From NCBI RefSeq assembly GCF_001905545.1, contig NZ_LIPD01000016.1, positions 119,343-183,342 of the forward strand: 64,000 nt of DNA, in the 5' to 3' direction. Position numbers and translations under genes: made by a program. Source of the DNA: Streptomyces sp. CB02056. GTDB lineage: Bacteria > Actinomycetota > Actinomycetes > Streptomycetales > Streptomycetaceae. The notes beneath the pieces were generated by a model. That model saw nothing but the letters and a program-made list of their open reading frames with translations. It ran no database searches and was not told the DNA's origin. Of the stretch, positions 53,539 through 61,648 are shown one piece after another. Position 1 is the first letter of the stretch. Each line of letters begins with the position of its first letter.

Positions 53539-54025
53539 GCTGCCTCCTCCTCGCCCGGACCACCCGGACCGCGATCACGATGACGGCCGCGGCCGCGGCC
53601 TCGGCCATCACGGGAAAGCCGTGCACCACCCACTTCGCGGCGCCGGTGGCCAGGCCCTTGCCCTGGTACCGGTCGCGGTGGGCGGTGAACTCGACGACGG
53701 CCGTCACGCCCAGGACCACCAGCGGCGAGGTGGCGAGCACCCACCACCAGCCGTTGCGGCTGCTCAGTGCCGCCGCCAGGCCGGTGCCGAGCACCGCGGC
53801 CACGGCGAAGACCAGGCCCATGCCGGGGCCGGAGAGCTCGTCGACCGCGGCGCCGGCCAGCGGTAGTCCGAGGGCGAGGGCCGCCGGCAGCGCGGGGCCG
53901 CCGGGCAGCGGGCGTATGTGCCCGGCCGGTTTGTCCGCCGCCCGTCGGCGCGTCCGCTGGTCGGCCGACCGTCCTCGCTGCCCCGCCACGCCCTCACCCC
54001 GGTGTTCCCGTGTTCCGCGCGCCAT
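53531..54025 (-). CDS. DUF6542-like membrane protein
   Basis: A 164-residue protein with a basic N-terminus (about 35 residues) and four helices between about 40 and 160 (for example GMGLVFAVAAVLGTGLAAAL, WWWVLATSPLVVLGVTAVVEF). Matches the layout of DUF6542 proteins that accompany LCP genes in streptomycetes. It overlaps the LCP gene by 8 bp, so it probably works with it. Confidence 0.75.
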   Translation of the reverse strand: MARGTREHRGEGVAGQRGRSADQRTRRRAADKPAGHIRPLPGGPALPAALALGLPLAGAAVDELSGPGMGLVFAVAAVLGTGLAAALSSRNGWWWVLATSPLVVLGVTAVVEFTAHRDRYQGKGLATGAAKWVVHGFPVMAEAAAAAVIVIAVRVVRARRRQHG

Positions 54026-54173
54026 GGTGGCGCCTGCGCCGCGTGCCGTCCGTCGGTTTCGTCGGTCCGGAACTCTGTTCGTGGCGCTGCCAGTTCCGGA
54101 CGCCGGTTGCCGGTCGGCCGGTTCCCGTGCGGGGGTCCGGCCACCCGTGATCGGGGGAGGCGCTTCCCAATGT

Positions 54174-54193
54174 CTTCTACACGGGTGTAGAAG
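54174..54193. promoter_or_regulatory. TetR-type palindromic operator
   Basis: CTTCTACAC-GG-GTGTAGAAG is a 20-bp site with perfect 9-bp arms, between the divergent DUF6542-LCP genes and a TetR gene. A half-site CTACACCGGG recurs at 54258-54267, nearer the TetR start. Autoregulation and control of the envelope pair are likely. Confidence 0.75.
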
Positions 54194-54314
54194 TCGTACG
54201 CAGCATAGAGCACGTCCGTTCGGCGGGACGTCCGGGTCTTCCGTGGCCTGGATAAACTACACCGGGCAGTTTCTGAGAGGGTCGGCCGGTGCGCCGACGG
54301 AAGAGGAGAGGGCC

Positions 54315-54980
54315 GTGGCGACGACGGGCGGAGCGGGACGGCCGGAGAAGCGCGAGGCGATCACCCGGGCCGCGACGGTGGTGTTCGGCCGCGAGGGGTA
54401 CGTCCGGGCCAGCATGGACGCGATCGCGGCCGAGGCCGGGGTGTCCAAGCGGACGGTCTACAACCACTTCGGCGACAAGGAGACCCTCTTCCTGTCGGTG
54501 GCCCTGCGGACCTCGGCGGAACTGACCGAACGCATCGACGGGTTGATGGCGACGTACCTCGGCCGGGTGGTGGACCTGCGCCGGGACCTGATCGACTTCG
54601 CCGTCGAGCGGGCCCGCGCCGTGCTGTCGGCCGGGGAGCACGGGGCGCTCGGCCGGGCGATCCGGGCCGAGGTGGCCAACATCCCGGCGGACGTCCTGGA
54701 GGCCTGGCTGGAGGCCGGCCCGGTCGCCTCCCAGCGCGCGCTCGCGCAGCGCGTCGAGGCGCTCGCCGGGCGCGGGCTGCTCGCGGCCGAGGACGCCGCC
54801 CTGGCCGCCGAGCAGTTCACCCTGCTGACCTTCCACGGCGTCGCCGAGCGCTCCTTCTGGGGCGCGCTCCCGGTGGCGGACGAGGAGGTCGAGCGGATCG
54901 CGACGGCCGGTGTGGACGCCTTCCTGCGGATCCACGGCGCGCCGGAGGCGGCGGAGGCGTCCTCGGCGGCACGGGGCTGA
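54315..54980 (+). CDS. TetR family regulator
   Basis: A 221-residue TetR repressor. HTH MDAIAAEAGVSKRTVYNHFG at about 36-55; C-terminal domain of the AefR-like type (AEVANIPADVLEAWLEAGP). GTG 54315 follows GAGGAGAGGG. It is divergent from the DUF6542-LCP pair and is preceded by a perfect palindrome, its likely operator. Confidence 0.92.
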   Translation: MATTGGAGRPEKREAITRAATVVFGREGYVRASMDAIAAEAGVSKRTVYNHFGDKETLFLSVALRTSAELTERIDGLMATYLGRVVDLRRDLIDFAVERARAVLSAGEHGALGRAIRAEVANIPADVLEAWLEAGPVASQRALAQRVEALAGRGLLAAEDAALAAEQFTLLTFHGVAERSFWGALPVADEEVERIATAGVDAFLRIHGAPEAAEASSAARG

Positions 54981-55033
54981 GCCCGCCCGGGCGGGAGCGG
55001 CCGGCCGCCGCCCCCGCCCGGACCACCCGTGGA

Positions 55034-55741
55034 TCACTTCCAGTTGAGGCCCTTGCCGAGGGTGTACGGCTCGCCCCAGTACTCGGCGCCCGCGACCTTG
55101 GAGGCCTCCGGGGACATCGCCACCGCGCAGGAGGTGGCGGACTGGCCGTTGGTGAAGCCCTTGGGCAGCGACTCGCTCTTGCACTTGGCGAAGGAGCCGA
55201 TGACCATCAGCTCCTGCGCCTCGGTGCCGTCCGCCAGCAGGCCCTTCATGTGGCTGACGCTGGTGTAGGACAGGTCGGTGCCGCCGGCGTTGGTGACCTT
55301 GTAGTGGATGTAGTACGGCACCAGGCCCTTGGCCTTGTCGCCCAGGTTGAGCGGGGCGAGGTCGGCCGGGTCGCCCTTCTCGATCGAGGTGACCGCGAGC
55401 GCGATGGTGCCCTTGGTGCTGCCCGAGCTGAACGGGACGGTGGCGGCGTCGCCGAGCTTCAGCGTGGTCCCGGCCGCCGGGGCGCTGCCGGCCGGCGCGG
55501 GTGCGGTGGCCGAACCGGACCCGGCGCCGCCCGCCGGGACGGAGGCCGAACCGGAGGCGGCCGGGGTGGTGGCCGCGGTGCTCGGCGAGGCGGCCTGGGT
55601 GGCGGGCGCACCGGTCGCCGGCGGGGTCTTGGCGGTGTCGGACGACGAGGCGTCGTCGTTGCAGGCGGTCAGGGTGAGCGCGCCGACCGCGGCCAGTGAG
55701 GCCAGGGCCAGGGCGCGACGACTGCTGCGGATGGGCTTCAC
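55034..55741 (-). CDS. Secreted lipoprotein, DUF4352-like
   Basis: A 235-residue lipoprotein: signal peptide with lipobox LTAC (Cys27), an Ala/Pro/Ser/Thr linker (about 30-90), and a beta-rich domain (about 95-235) with TIALAVTSIEKGDPADL and VPYYIHYKVTNAGGTDL, the style of DUF4352 immunoglobulin-like proteins. Two Cys in the domain may pair. Expected on the outer face of the membrane; role unknown. GTG 55741 with GGGGGA upstream. Confidence 0.85.
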   Translation of the reverse strand: MKPIRSSRRALALASLAAVGALTLTACNDDASSSDTAKTPPATGAPATQAASPSTAATTPAASGSASVPAGGAGSGSATAPAPAGSAPAAGTTLKLGDAATVPFSSGSTKGTIALAVTSIEKGDPADLAPLNLGDKAKGLVPYYIHYKVTNAGGTDLSYTSVSHMKGLLADGTEAQELMVIGSFAKCKSESLPKGFTNGQSATSCAVAMSPEASKVAGAEYWGEPYTLGKGLNWK

Positions 55742-55970
55742 GTGATGTCCCCCGTGGTAGCGGACCCCCGGTGCCGGTGGTCCTCCTGAGGGACGTTCAT
55801 AGCGCAGCGCGAACGAGCGGGGCCATGGCTTCGACGCGTCCTTGACACGGTCGTGACGAGTCCCTCGCGCCACCGTGACAAGGGATGCCGAGTCGTGATC
55901 AGCCGCCCGGACGGGGCCGGCGAGGGGCCGACCGGCGTCGGCGCGGGGGGCCGTGGGGCACCCGGAGGAG

Positions 55971-56014
55971 ACCGGGCCCGGTCCGCTCGGCCTGGAGAGC
56001 GGACCGGGCCCGGT
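55971..56014 (-). terminator. Terminator of the lectin/hydrolase run
   Basis: A perfect 17-bp stem (ACCGGGCCCGGTCCGCT and complement) with a 10-base loop, 6 bp past the stop of the ricin-type lectin gene. It ends the minus-strand run from 58428. Confidence 0.9.
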
Positions 56015-56020
56015 GGTTCG

Positions 56021-56587
56021 TCAGCCGAGCAGCCAGCGCTGGGCCGGGGCGGCGGGGTCGCAGGAGGCCACCCCGGTGGCCTGGCCGCCGCCGTTGGAGG
56101 TGAGGCACTGCCCGGTGGCCGCGTTGCGGACCAGGTACCAGCCGTGGTCCTCGTCGGTCAGCCGCCACTTCTGGTTGGCGGGCATCCAGTCGCCGGCCGG
56201 CCGGTTGAGGCCGTCCAGTCCGCCGGGGGTGTCCCAGAGGTGGACGGCGCCCGAACCGGTGTCGAGGTCGATCACCTTGCCCTGCCCGTGCGCGATCGCC
56301 GTGGTGCCGTCGCAGTACTTCCAGAACGACCAGGTCTGCGCGGGCGACTGGTTGGCCGGCCAGACGATGATCGGCTGACCGTTGGCCTCGACGTTGTGGA
56401 AGAGGTCGAGCGCGCCGGCGCCGGAGCCGTTGTTCACGGCCGCGAAGGCTCCCACGGACGGCGACAGGTCGCAGGCGCCGGCCTGTGCCGCCTGCGCCGC
56501 CGGCGCGCCGGCCACGACCGCCCCCGCGACGGCAGTGACGGCCCCGAGCGAGGCGAGGAGCCTGCGGGTACGGGTGGTGGTTCTCAT
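56021..56587 (-). CDS. Secreted ricin-B-type lectin
   Basis: A 188-residue exported protein: Tat/Sec-like signal with RR (MRTTTRTRRLLASLG... to AQA, about 1-33), then one beta-trefoil lectin domain. The repeated Q-x-W-type endings are seen as PAQTWSF, NQKWRL and PAQRWLLG. Probably binds sugars outside the cell. The ATG follows AAGGAGA. It lies 35 bp after the CHAP gene, probably in the same transcript. Confidence 0.88.
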   Translation of the reverse strand: MRTTTRTRRLLASLGAVTAVAGAVVAGAPAAQAAQAGACDLSPSVGAFAAVNNGSGAGALDLFHNVEANGQPIIVWPANQSPAQTWSFWKYCDGTTAIAHGQGKVIDLDTGSGAVHLWDTPGGLDGLNRPAGDWMPANQKWRLTDEDHGWYLVRNAATGQCLTSNGGGQATGVASCDPAAPAQRWLLG

Positions 56588-56622
56588 CGGGTCTCTCCTT
56601 CTGGTGTGGTGGGCGGGCCGGC

Positions 56623-57477
56623 TCAGCCGCGCGGGACCGCGAGCGCGGCCCACTGCTTGGGGCCGGGGACGCCGTCGGCGTCCGCGCCCGAGTCGCCGAG
56701 CTTGTGCTGCCAGTTGCGGAAGGACTCGCGGTCCGCGTCGGACCACTCGGGGCCGGGGCCCTCGGCGTAGGCGGAGCAGCCCTCGGCGACGAGGCGCTCG
56801 CCCATCCGGGTGATGACGTCGCTGTTCTGGCCGTCGTGGAAGAAGTCGGCGCCGGGGAAGGGCTCGTAGCCGTCGCCGCCGTCGCCGCCCGCCGGAGCGC
56901 CGCCGCCGGACGGGGCCCCGCCGTCGGGGCTGTCCTCCGCGGAGGCCTCCTGCCCGAAGTAGAGCGCCCCGGGCCGGTCCTTCCACTCCGGGTCGGCGAG
57001 GACCGCGCCCTCGGCGAAGTCCGGGATGCCGTAGCCGTAGACCCAGTCCGAGCGGCGCTCACGGGTCTTGAGGTAGACGCCGTCGCCCTCGGCGCTGCCG
57101 CCGTCGTTGGTGTTGCCCTCGACGGTGGTGATGGTGGAGCTTGTGTAGGCGATGCAGATGCCGGTGTGGCTGCCGCCGCCGGGCCCGAAGAAGACCTGGC
57201 CGCCGATCACCGGGTACTCGGTGAAGCGGTCGCGCTCCTTGAACCAGGCGACGCCCTCCGCGCAGGAGGCGGTCACCGGGAAGCGCCCGGCGTTGCCGGA
57301 CTGCTCGGCGCACCAGGAGACGAAGGTGGCGCACCAGGCCTCGCCCTGGGACCACTCCAGGCCGGCGACGGCGGGGGAGAACTTCTGGATGTTGTTCCAG
57401 TGCCCGCCGCTGCGACCCTCGTGGTAGCCGACCTCGTCTCGGGCGATGCGGATCAGGTCCGCCGCGTTCGAGGACAT
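56623..57477 (-). CDS. CHAP-domain peptidoglycan hydrolase without signal peptide
   Basis: A 284-residue endolysin-like protein. CHAP domain 1-150 with catalytic Cys49 (GEAWCATFVSW), His104 (GGSHTGIC) and a third residue in TVEGNT (120-124). A Gly/Pro linker (about 175-203) joins a C-terminal wall-binding-like domain (about 205-284; FFHDGQNSDVITRMGERLV and GADADGVPGPKQW). It should cut peptidoglycan cross-links. There is no signal peptide and no holin gene nearby, so export is unexplained. It lies in a run with two lectin genes. Confidence 0.88.
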   Translation of the reverse strand: MSSNAADLIRIARDEVGYHEGRSGGHWNNIQKFSPAVAGLEWSQGEAWCATFVSWCAEQSGNAGRFPVTASCAEGVAWFKERDRFTEYPVIGGQVFFGPGGGSHTGICIAYTSSTITTVEGNTNDGGSAEGDGVYLKTRERRSDWVYGYGIPDFAEGAVLADPEWKDRPGALYFGQEASAEDSPDGGAPSGGGAPAGGDGGDGYEPFPGADFFHDGQNSDVITRMGERLVAEGCSAYAEGPGPEWSDADRESFRNWQHKLGDSGADADGVPGPKQWAALAVPRG

Positions 57478-57519
57478 GGGTGTGGACTCCTTGTTCGTGG
57501 AAGGGTGCCGGTCGGGGTC

Positions 57520-58428
57520 TCAGGCCTTGCCGAAGGTCTGCACGTAGCGGCCCCAGTTGCCGCGCTGGCGGGGCGCGTAGCCGATGCCGATGTAGTTGTA
57601 GTCGGGGTTGAGGATGTTCACCCGGTGGCCCGGGCTGTTCATCCACATCTGCATCGCCTCCGGCACGCTGTTGCTCGGGGTGACGTTCTCGGCGGAGGAG
57701 CGGGAGACGAAGCCGGCGGCCGCGATGCGGTCCCAGGGGGAGCTGCCGTCGGTGCCGTTGTGCTGGGTGAGGTCGTGCGAGGCCATGTCGTTGGCGTGGC
57801 GCTGGGCGGCCGCGCTGAGGCGGTCGTCCAGGCGCACCGGCGGGGCGCCGACCCGGCCGCGCTCGACGTTGACGGCGTTCAGCATCTCGGAGCGGAAGTC
57901 ACCGCCGCCGCCACCGCCGGGCTGGGGCTGCGGCTGGGGCTGGGGCTGCTGCTGGCCGCCGCCGCTGCTGATGCCCCCGGCCGGGACGAGCTGCCAGCGC
58001 TGCGCCGGGTTGCCGTCGTCCTGCCTGGAGAGGGTGAGCGGCGAGCCGGGGGCGGCCGCGGTGAGGTAGAGCATGCCCTCGTTGGTGCGGGTGGTGCGGA
58101 TGCGGACCCAGTCGTTGTCGAGGGGCTCGAAGCACCAGTGCTGGTTGGGCTGGTTGTGCTCGTTGTACAGCCAGGCCTGGCCGGTGGAGTAGTTGAAGTC
58201 CATGACCATGGCCTGGCCGCCGACGTGCTTGCCGGTGGTGAGCTGGGTCTCCAGGAGGAAGCTGCCGTTCTCCTTGGCCCAGAAGGTCCAGCCCTGGGCG
58301 GTGGTGCCGTTGGAGCCCCAGGACTGGACGGCGGTGCCGGCGGCGGTCTGGCTGGAACGGACGTCGGCGACGGTTCCGTTGGCGGACTTGATCGTCCAGG
58401 TCTGGCCGTGCTGCGGGAGCGTGGGCAT
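57520..58428 (-). CDS. Ricin-type lectin / CAP-domain fusion without signal peptide
   Basis: A 302-residue fusion: beta-trefoil lectin-like domain (about 1-150; QGWTFWAKENGSFLLET, QHWCFEPL, QRWQLVPAG), a Gln/Pro/Gly linker (QPQPQPQP), and a CAP/SCP domain (about 178-302; LNAVNVERGRVGAPPVRLD, RHANDM, AENV, GHRVNILNP). CAP domains are normally extracellular, yet no signal peptide is present at the chosen start (58428) and in-frame sequence upstream gives none. It comes first in the run with the CHAP protein and the secreted lectin. Confidence 0.88.
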   Translation of the reverse strand: MPTLPQHGQTWTIKSANGTVADVRSSQTAAGTAVQSWGSNGTTAQGWTFWAKENGSFLLETQLTTGKHVGGQAMVMDFNYSTGQAWLYNEHNQPNQHWCFEPLDNDWVRIRTTRTNEGMLYLTAAAPGSPLTLSRQDDGNPAQRWQLVPAGGISSGGGQQQPQPQPQPQPGGGGGGDFRSEMLNAVNVERGRVGAPPVRLDDRLSAAAQRHANDMASHDLTQHNGTDGSSPWDRIAAAGFVSRSSAENVTPSNSVPEAMQMWMNSPGHRVNILNPDYNYIGIGYAPRQRGNWGRYVQTFGKA

Positions 58429-58561
58429 GGTGGCGCCTCTCGTCTGTGGTGTCGCCCCGGGCCGCAACCGCTGCGGTCCGGGGCCTGACGGGAGAGACGT
58501 TCCTGCACGGCGGTAGACGGCCGGTCAACACGCGTGGCCGGTGCCGCCGTTGATGCCGCGT

Positions 58562-61495
58562 CTACCGCGCCAGAAGGGCCCTGACCTGCGCCGATTCCTC
58601 GGTGAGCCCCAGTCGCTCGTACACCTCCAGGGAGTCCGTCAGACAGGCCCGGGCCTGGCTCGGGCGGCCGAGGCCGGTGAGCGCGGTGCCGAGGGTGCGC
58701 AGCAGGGCGCCCTCCAGGGCGGGGCTGGTGCGCCGGGCGAGCGGGAGGACCGCCTCGGCCGCGTCGACGGCGAGCAGCCAGCGGCCGGCCTCGGCGTGGA
58801 TGCGGGCGGCGAGGTCGCCGGACGCGGCGGCGAAGACGGTGACCTGGAGGGCGGTGAACTCGTCGCGGGCGCCGACCGCGTGGTCGAGCGCCGCCTCCGG
58901 GTCGCCGCACAGCCGCAGCACCCGGGCGAGGTAGTAGCGGCCGATCGCGGCGGAGACCGGCCCCGAGTCGCGCATCAGGCGGGCGCTGCGCTCGGCGGCC
59001 TCCCGGGCCTCGTCGAGCCGGCCGGTCTGGGCGCAGCTGAAGGCGAACTCGCCGAGCGCGCTGCCCTCGGAGCGCCCGGCCCCCAGGCGGTGGAACAGCC
59101 CGGCGGCCCGGCCGGCGTGTTCGGCGGCCTCGGCGTAGCGGCCGTGCACCCGGGCGTTGCCGCCGAGGGTGAGCAGGGCCTTGGCGAGCACCCGGTCGGT
59201 GCCGGTGGTGGTGCAGACCTCGACGGCCCGGCGGATCACCTCCACGGACTCGGCGTAGCGGTTGACGTGCCAGAGCATGCTGCCGCGCACGTACCGGGCG
59301 AGGGCGAGCGGGCCGTGGTCGCCGCGTGCCTCGGCCTCGTCGGCCAGGCGTTCGGCGAGGTCGGCGATGACGGTGGTCTGGGTGCGTTCGGCGAGCACCG
59401 CGCCCATCCGGTCGGCGAGTTCGACGGCGCGGTCGAGCGGCAGGGCCGGGTCGGCGCAGCTCAGGGCGATGACGGCGGCGTGCACCTCGGCCTGCTCGCG
59501 CATCCAGCGCACGGCCTCCGTGCCGTCGGCGACGGGCCGGCCGGGGCGGGGCACCGGCACGTCGAGCAGGCTGAGCTCGACCGGGTCGGGCTTGCGGGCG
59601 GCGACGTCGGCGTTGCGGGCGGTGGCGAGGCAGAAGTCGAGCAGCCGTCCGGTGGCCGCGGTGCGTTCGGCGGGGCCGTCCTCGGCGGCGAGCCGGCCGC
59701 GGGCGTAGGCGCGGACCAGGTCGTGGTAGCCGTACCGGCCGAAGCGGGGGGACTGCAGGAGGTTGAGGTCGACGAGGGTTTCGAGGAGTTCGTCGGTCTC
59801 GGCCTCGGTGCGGTCGAGCAGGACGGCGGCGCAGGGCAGCGGGATGTCGGGGGCGTCGGGCAGGGCGAGCAGCCGGAAGGCGCGGGCCAGTTCGACGTCG
59901 AGGCGGTGGTAGGAGAGCGCGAAGCTGGCCTCCACCGTCCGTTCGCCGTCGCTGAGTTCGGCCAGCCGGTGCTCCCGGCGCAGGCCCTCGGCGAGGGTGG
60001 CCAGGGTGAGCGCGGGGTCGGCGGCGAGCCGGGAGGCGACGATGCGGACGGCGAGCGGCAGCAGCCCGCAGGCCCGGACGACCTCCTCGGCGGCCCCGGG
60101 CTCGGCGGCGACGCGTTCGGCGCCGACGATCCGGGTGAGCAGTTCCAGCGCCTGCCCGGGCGGCAGGGTGTCCAGGCGCAGTTGGTGGGCTCCGGCGAGG
60201 CCGGTCAGCCGGTGGCGGCTGGTGACGAGGACGGCGCAGCCGGGCGAGCCGGGCAGCAGGGGTTCGACGTGGCCGGGGGTGGCCGCGTTGTCGAGGACGA
60301 CCAGGACGCGCCGCCCGGCCAGGGCCGAGCGGTAGAGCGCGCTGCGCTCCCCGGTGTCCGGGGGGATCTCGCCGGGGGCGACGCCGAGGTCCCGCAGGAA
60401 GCCGGCGAGCACCGTGCCGGGGTCGGGCGGGGTGCGGTCGGCGCCGCGCAGGTCGGCGAAGAGCTGCCCGTCGGGGAAGCGGTCGCGGGTCCGGCGGGCC
60501 ACGTGCACGGCGAGGGTGGTCTTGCCGACGCCGCCCATGCCGTCCAGGGCGGAGACCACGACGGCCCGTCCGCCGGCGCCGGCGAGGCGGTCGGTGAGGG
60601 CCTCGACCTCCTCGGTGCGGCCGGTGAAGTCGGGCAGGCCGGACGGCAGCTGGTCGGGCGCCCGCCAGGTGTCGGCGGCGCCGGGGGCGTCGGCGGCGGG
60701 CCCGGCCTGGGCGGCGCCGGCGGGCAGCAGGGCGGCGTCCTCGCGCAGGATCCGCAGCTGGAGCTCGGTGGGGGCGTCCTCGCCGGGCGGGAGCGAGGCG
60801 CGGGCGTCCTCGTACACGGCGAGCGCCTCGGCCTTGCGCCCGGCCTGGTAGAGGGCGCGCATCAGGACGGTGGTGAGCCGGGGGCGGCCGGGGTGCTCCA
60901 GGGCGAGGGCGGCGATCGCCGCGGTGAGGTCGGTGCGGTCGCCGAGGTCGGCGTCCAGCTCCAGTTCCGTCTCCTTGGCCGAGACCCGCTGTTCGGTGAG
61001 GCGGGTGCGGACGGCCTCGGCGTGCGGCCCGGGCAGTCCGGCCAGCGCCTCGCCGACCCAGAGCCGGTGGGCGCGGCGCAGCACCTCCCGTACCTCCCGC
61101 GGCGGGGCGCCCGCCTCGCGCAGCCGCTCGGCCTCGGCCAGCAGCGCCTCCCAGGCGGCGGCGTCCACCTCGCTGCCGGGCGCCCTGAACGCGTAGCCGT
61201 CGCCGACGCGCACCAGCGGCATCCGGTCCGGGTCGTCCCCGGCGTACGGCCGGAACGCGGTGCGCAGCCGGGAGACGGCGAGCTGGACGGCCTTGCGCGG
61301 GTCAGCCGGCGCGGCCCCGCCCCACACCCCCTCGACCAGCACCGGGACCGACACCGTGCGCCCGGCGGCGGCCAGCAGCACGGCGAGCACGGCCCGCTGC
61401 TGCGGCCGGCCCAACTCCAGTTCCAGCTCCCCGTACCAGGCCCGCAGCGGTCCCAGCAGTCCGAACCGCAGCCCGGAACCCCCCATGTCACCCAT
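58562..61495 (-). CDS. AfsR/SARP-type regulator (BTAD, NB-ARC, TPR)
   Basis: A 977-residue transcription regulator of the AfsR type. An OmpR-like DNA-binding domain (about 8-95) and BTAD (about 100-245) are followed by an NB-ARC ATPase (about 275-560) with intact P-loop GMGGVGKTT (Lys325) and VLVVLDNA. The C-terminal half is TPR-like helices. Such proteins bind direct heptamer repeats and recruit RNA polymerase in an ATP-modulated way. It is divergent from a shorter paralogue at 61649 and sits between lectin/hydrolase genes. Confidence 0.93.
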   Translation of the reverse strand: MGDMGGSGLRFGLLGPLRAWYGELELELGRPQQRAVLAVLLAAAGRTVSVPVLVEGVWGGAAPADPRKAVQLAVSRLRTAFRPYAGDDPDRMPLVRVGDGYAFRAPGSEVDAAAWEALLAEAERLREAGAPPREVREVLRRAHRLWVGEALAGLPGPHAEAVRTRLTEQRVSAKETELELDADLGDRTDLTAAIAALALEHPGRPRLTTVLMRALYQAGRKAEALAVYEDARASLPPGEDAPTELQLRILREDAALLPAGAAQAGPAADAPGAADTWRAPDQLPSGLPDFTGRTEEVEALTDRLAGAGGRAVVVSALDGMGGVGKTTLAVHVARRTRDRFPDGQLFADLRGADRTPPDPGTVLAGFLRDLGVAPGEIPPDTGERSALYRSALAGRRVLVVLDNAATPGHVEPLLPGSPGCAVLVTSRHRLTGLAGAHQLRLDTLPPGQALELLTRIVGAERVAAEPGAAEEVVRACGLLPLAVRIVASRLAADPALTLATLAEGLRREHRLAELSDGERTVEASFALSYHRLDVELARAFRLLALPDAPDIPLPCAAVLLDRTEAETDELLETLVDLNLLQSPRFGRYGYHDLVRAYARGRLAAEDGPAERTAATGRLLDFCLATARNADVAARKPDPVELSLLDVPVPRPGRPVADGTEAVRWMREQAEVHAAVIALSCADPALPLDRAVELADRMGAVLAERTQTTVIADLAERLADEAEARGDHGPLALARYVRGSMLWHVNRYAESVEVIRRAVEVCTTTGTDRVLAKALLTLGGNARVHGRYAEAAEHAGRAAGLFHRLGAGRSEGSALGEFAFSCAQTGRLDEAREAAERSARLMRDSGPVSAAIGRYYLARVLRLCGDPEAALDHAVGARDEFTALQVTVFAAASGDLAARIHAEAGRWLLAVDAAEAVLPLARRTSPALEGALLRTLGTALTGLGRPSQARACLTDSLEVYERLGLTEESAQVRALLAR

Positions 61496-61590
61496 CTACC
61501 CGTCCCCGAAAGTCGTCCTGCGCCGGGATCCCGCCAGTTCCGTCCGGACGGTGGGCCCCCATACCCCGGCGGCCTATGCTCTGTCACAGA

Positions 61591-61628
61591 TTGTGCACCG
61601 GATCGTGCACAGGTTGTGCACCGGATCG
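61591..61628. promoter_or_regulatory. SARP-type operator: three GTGCAC boxes at 11-12 bp
   Basis: GTGCAC hexamers lie at 61593, 61605 and 61616, that is, on one face of the helix. The outer two are inside identical 15-mers TTGTGCACCGGATCG (61591-61605 and 61614-61628). SARP proteins bind direct heptamers at about 11-bp steps. The array overlaps the promoter of the plus-strand regulator, ending 20 bp before its start. Confidence 0.7.
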
Positions 61629-61648
61629 AGGGCTTCGAGGGGTGGGCC

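Noticed and set aside
58541..61648. Plus-strand extension of the second SARP-like regulator to more than 1500 residues
   Set aside because: The frame upstream of 61649 is the antisense of the divergent regulator and has shadow composition; the homology starts at 61649.
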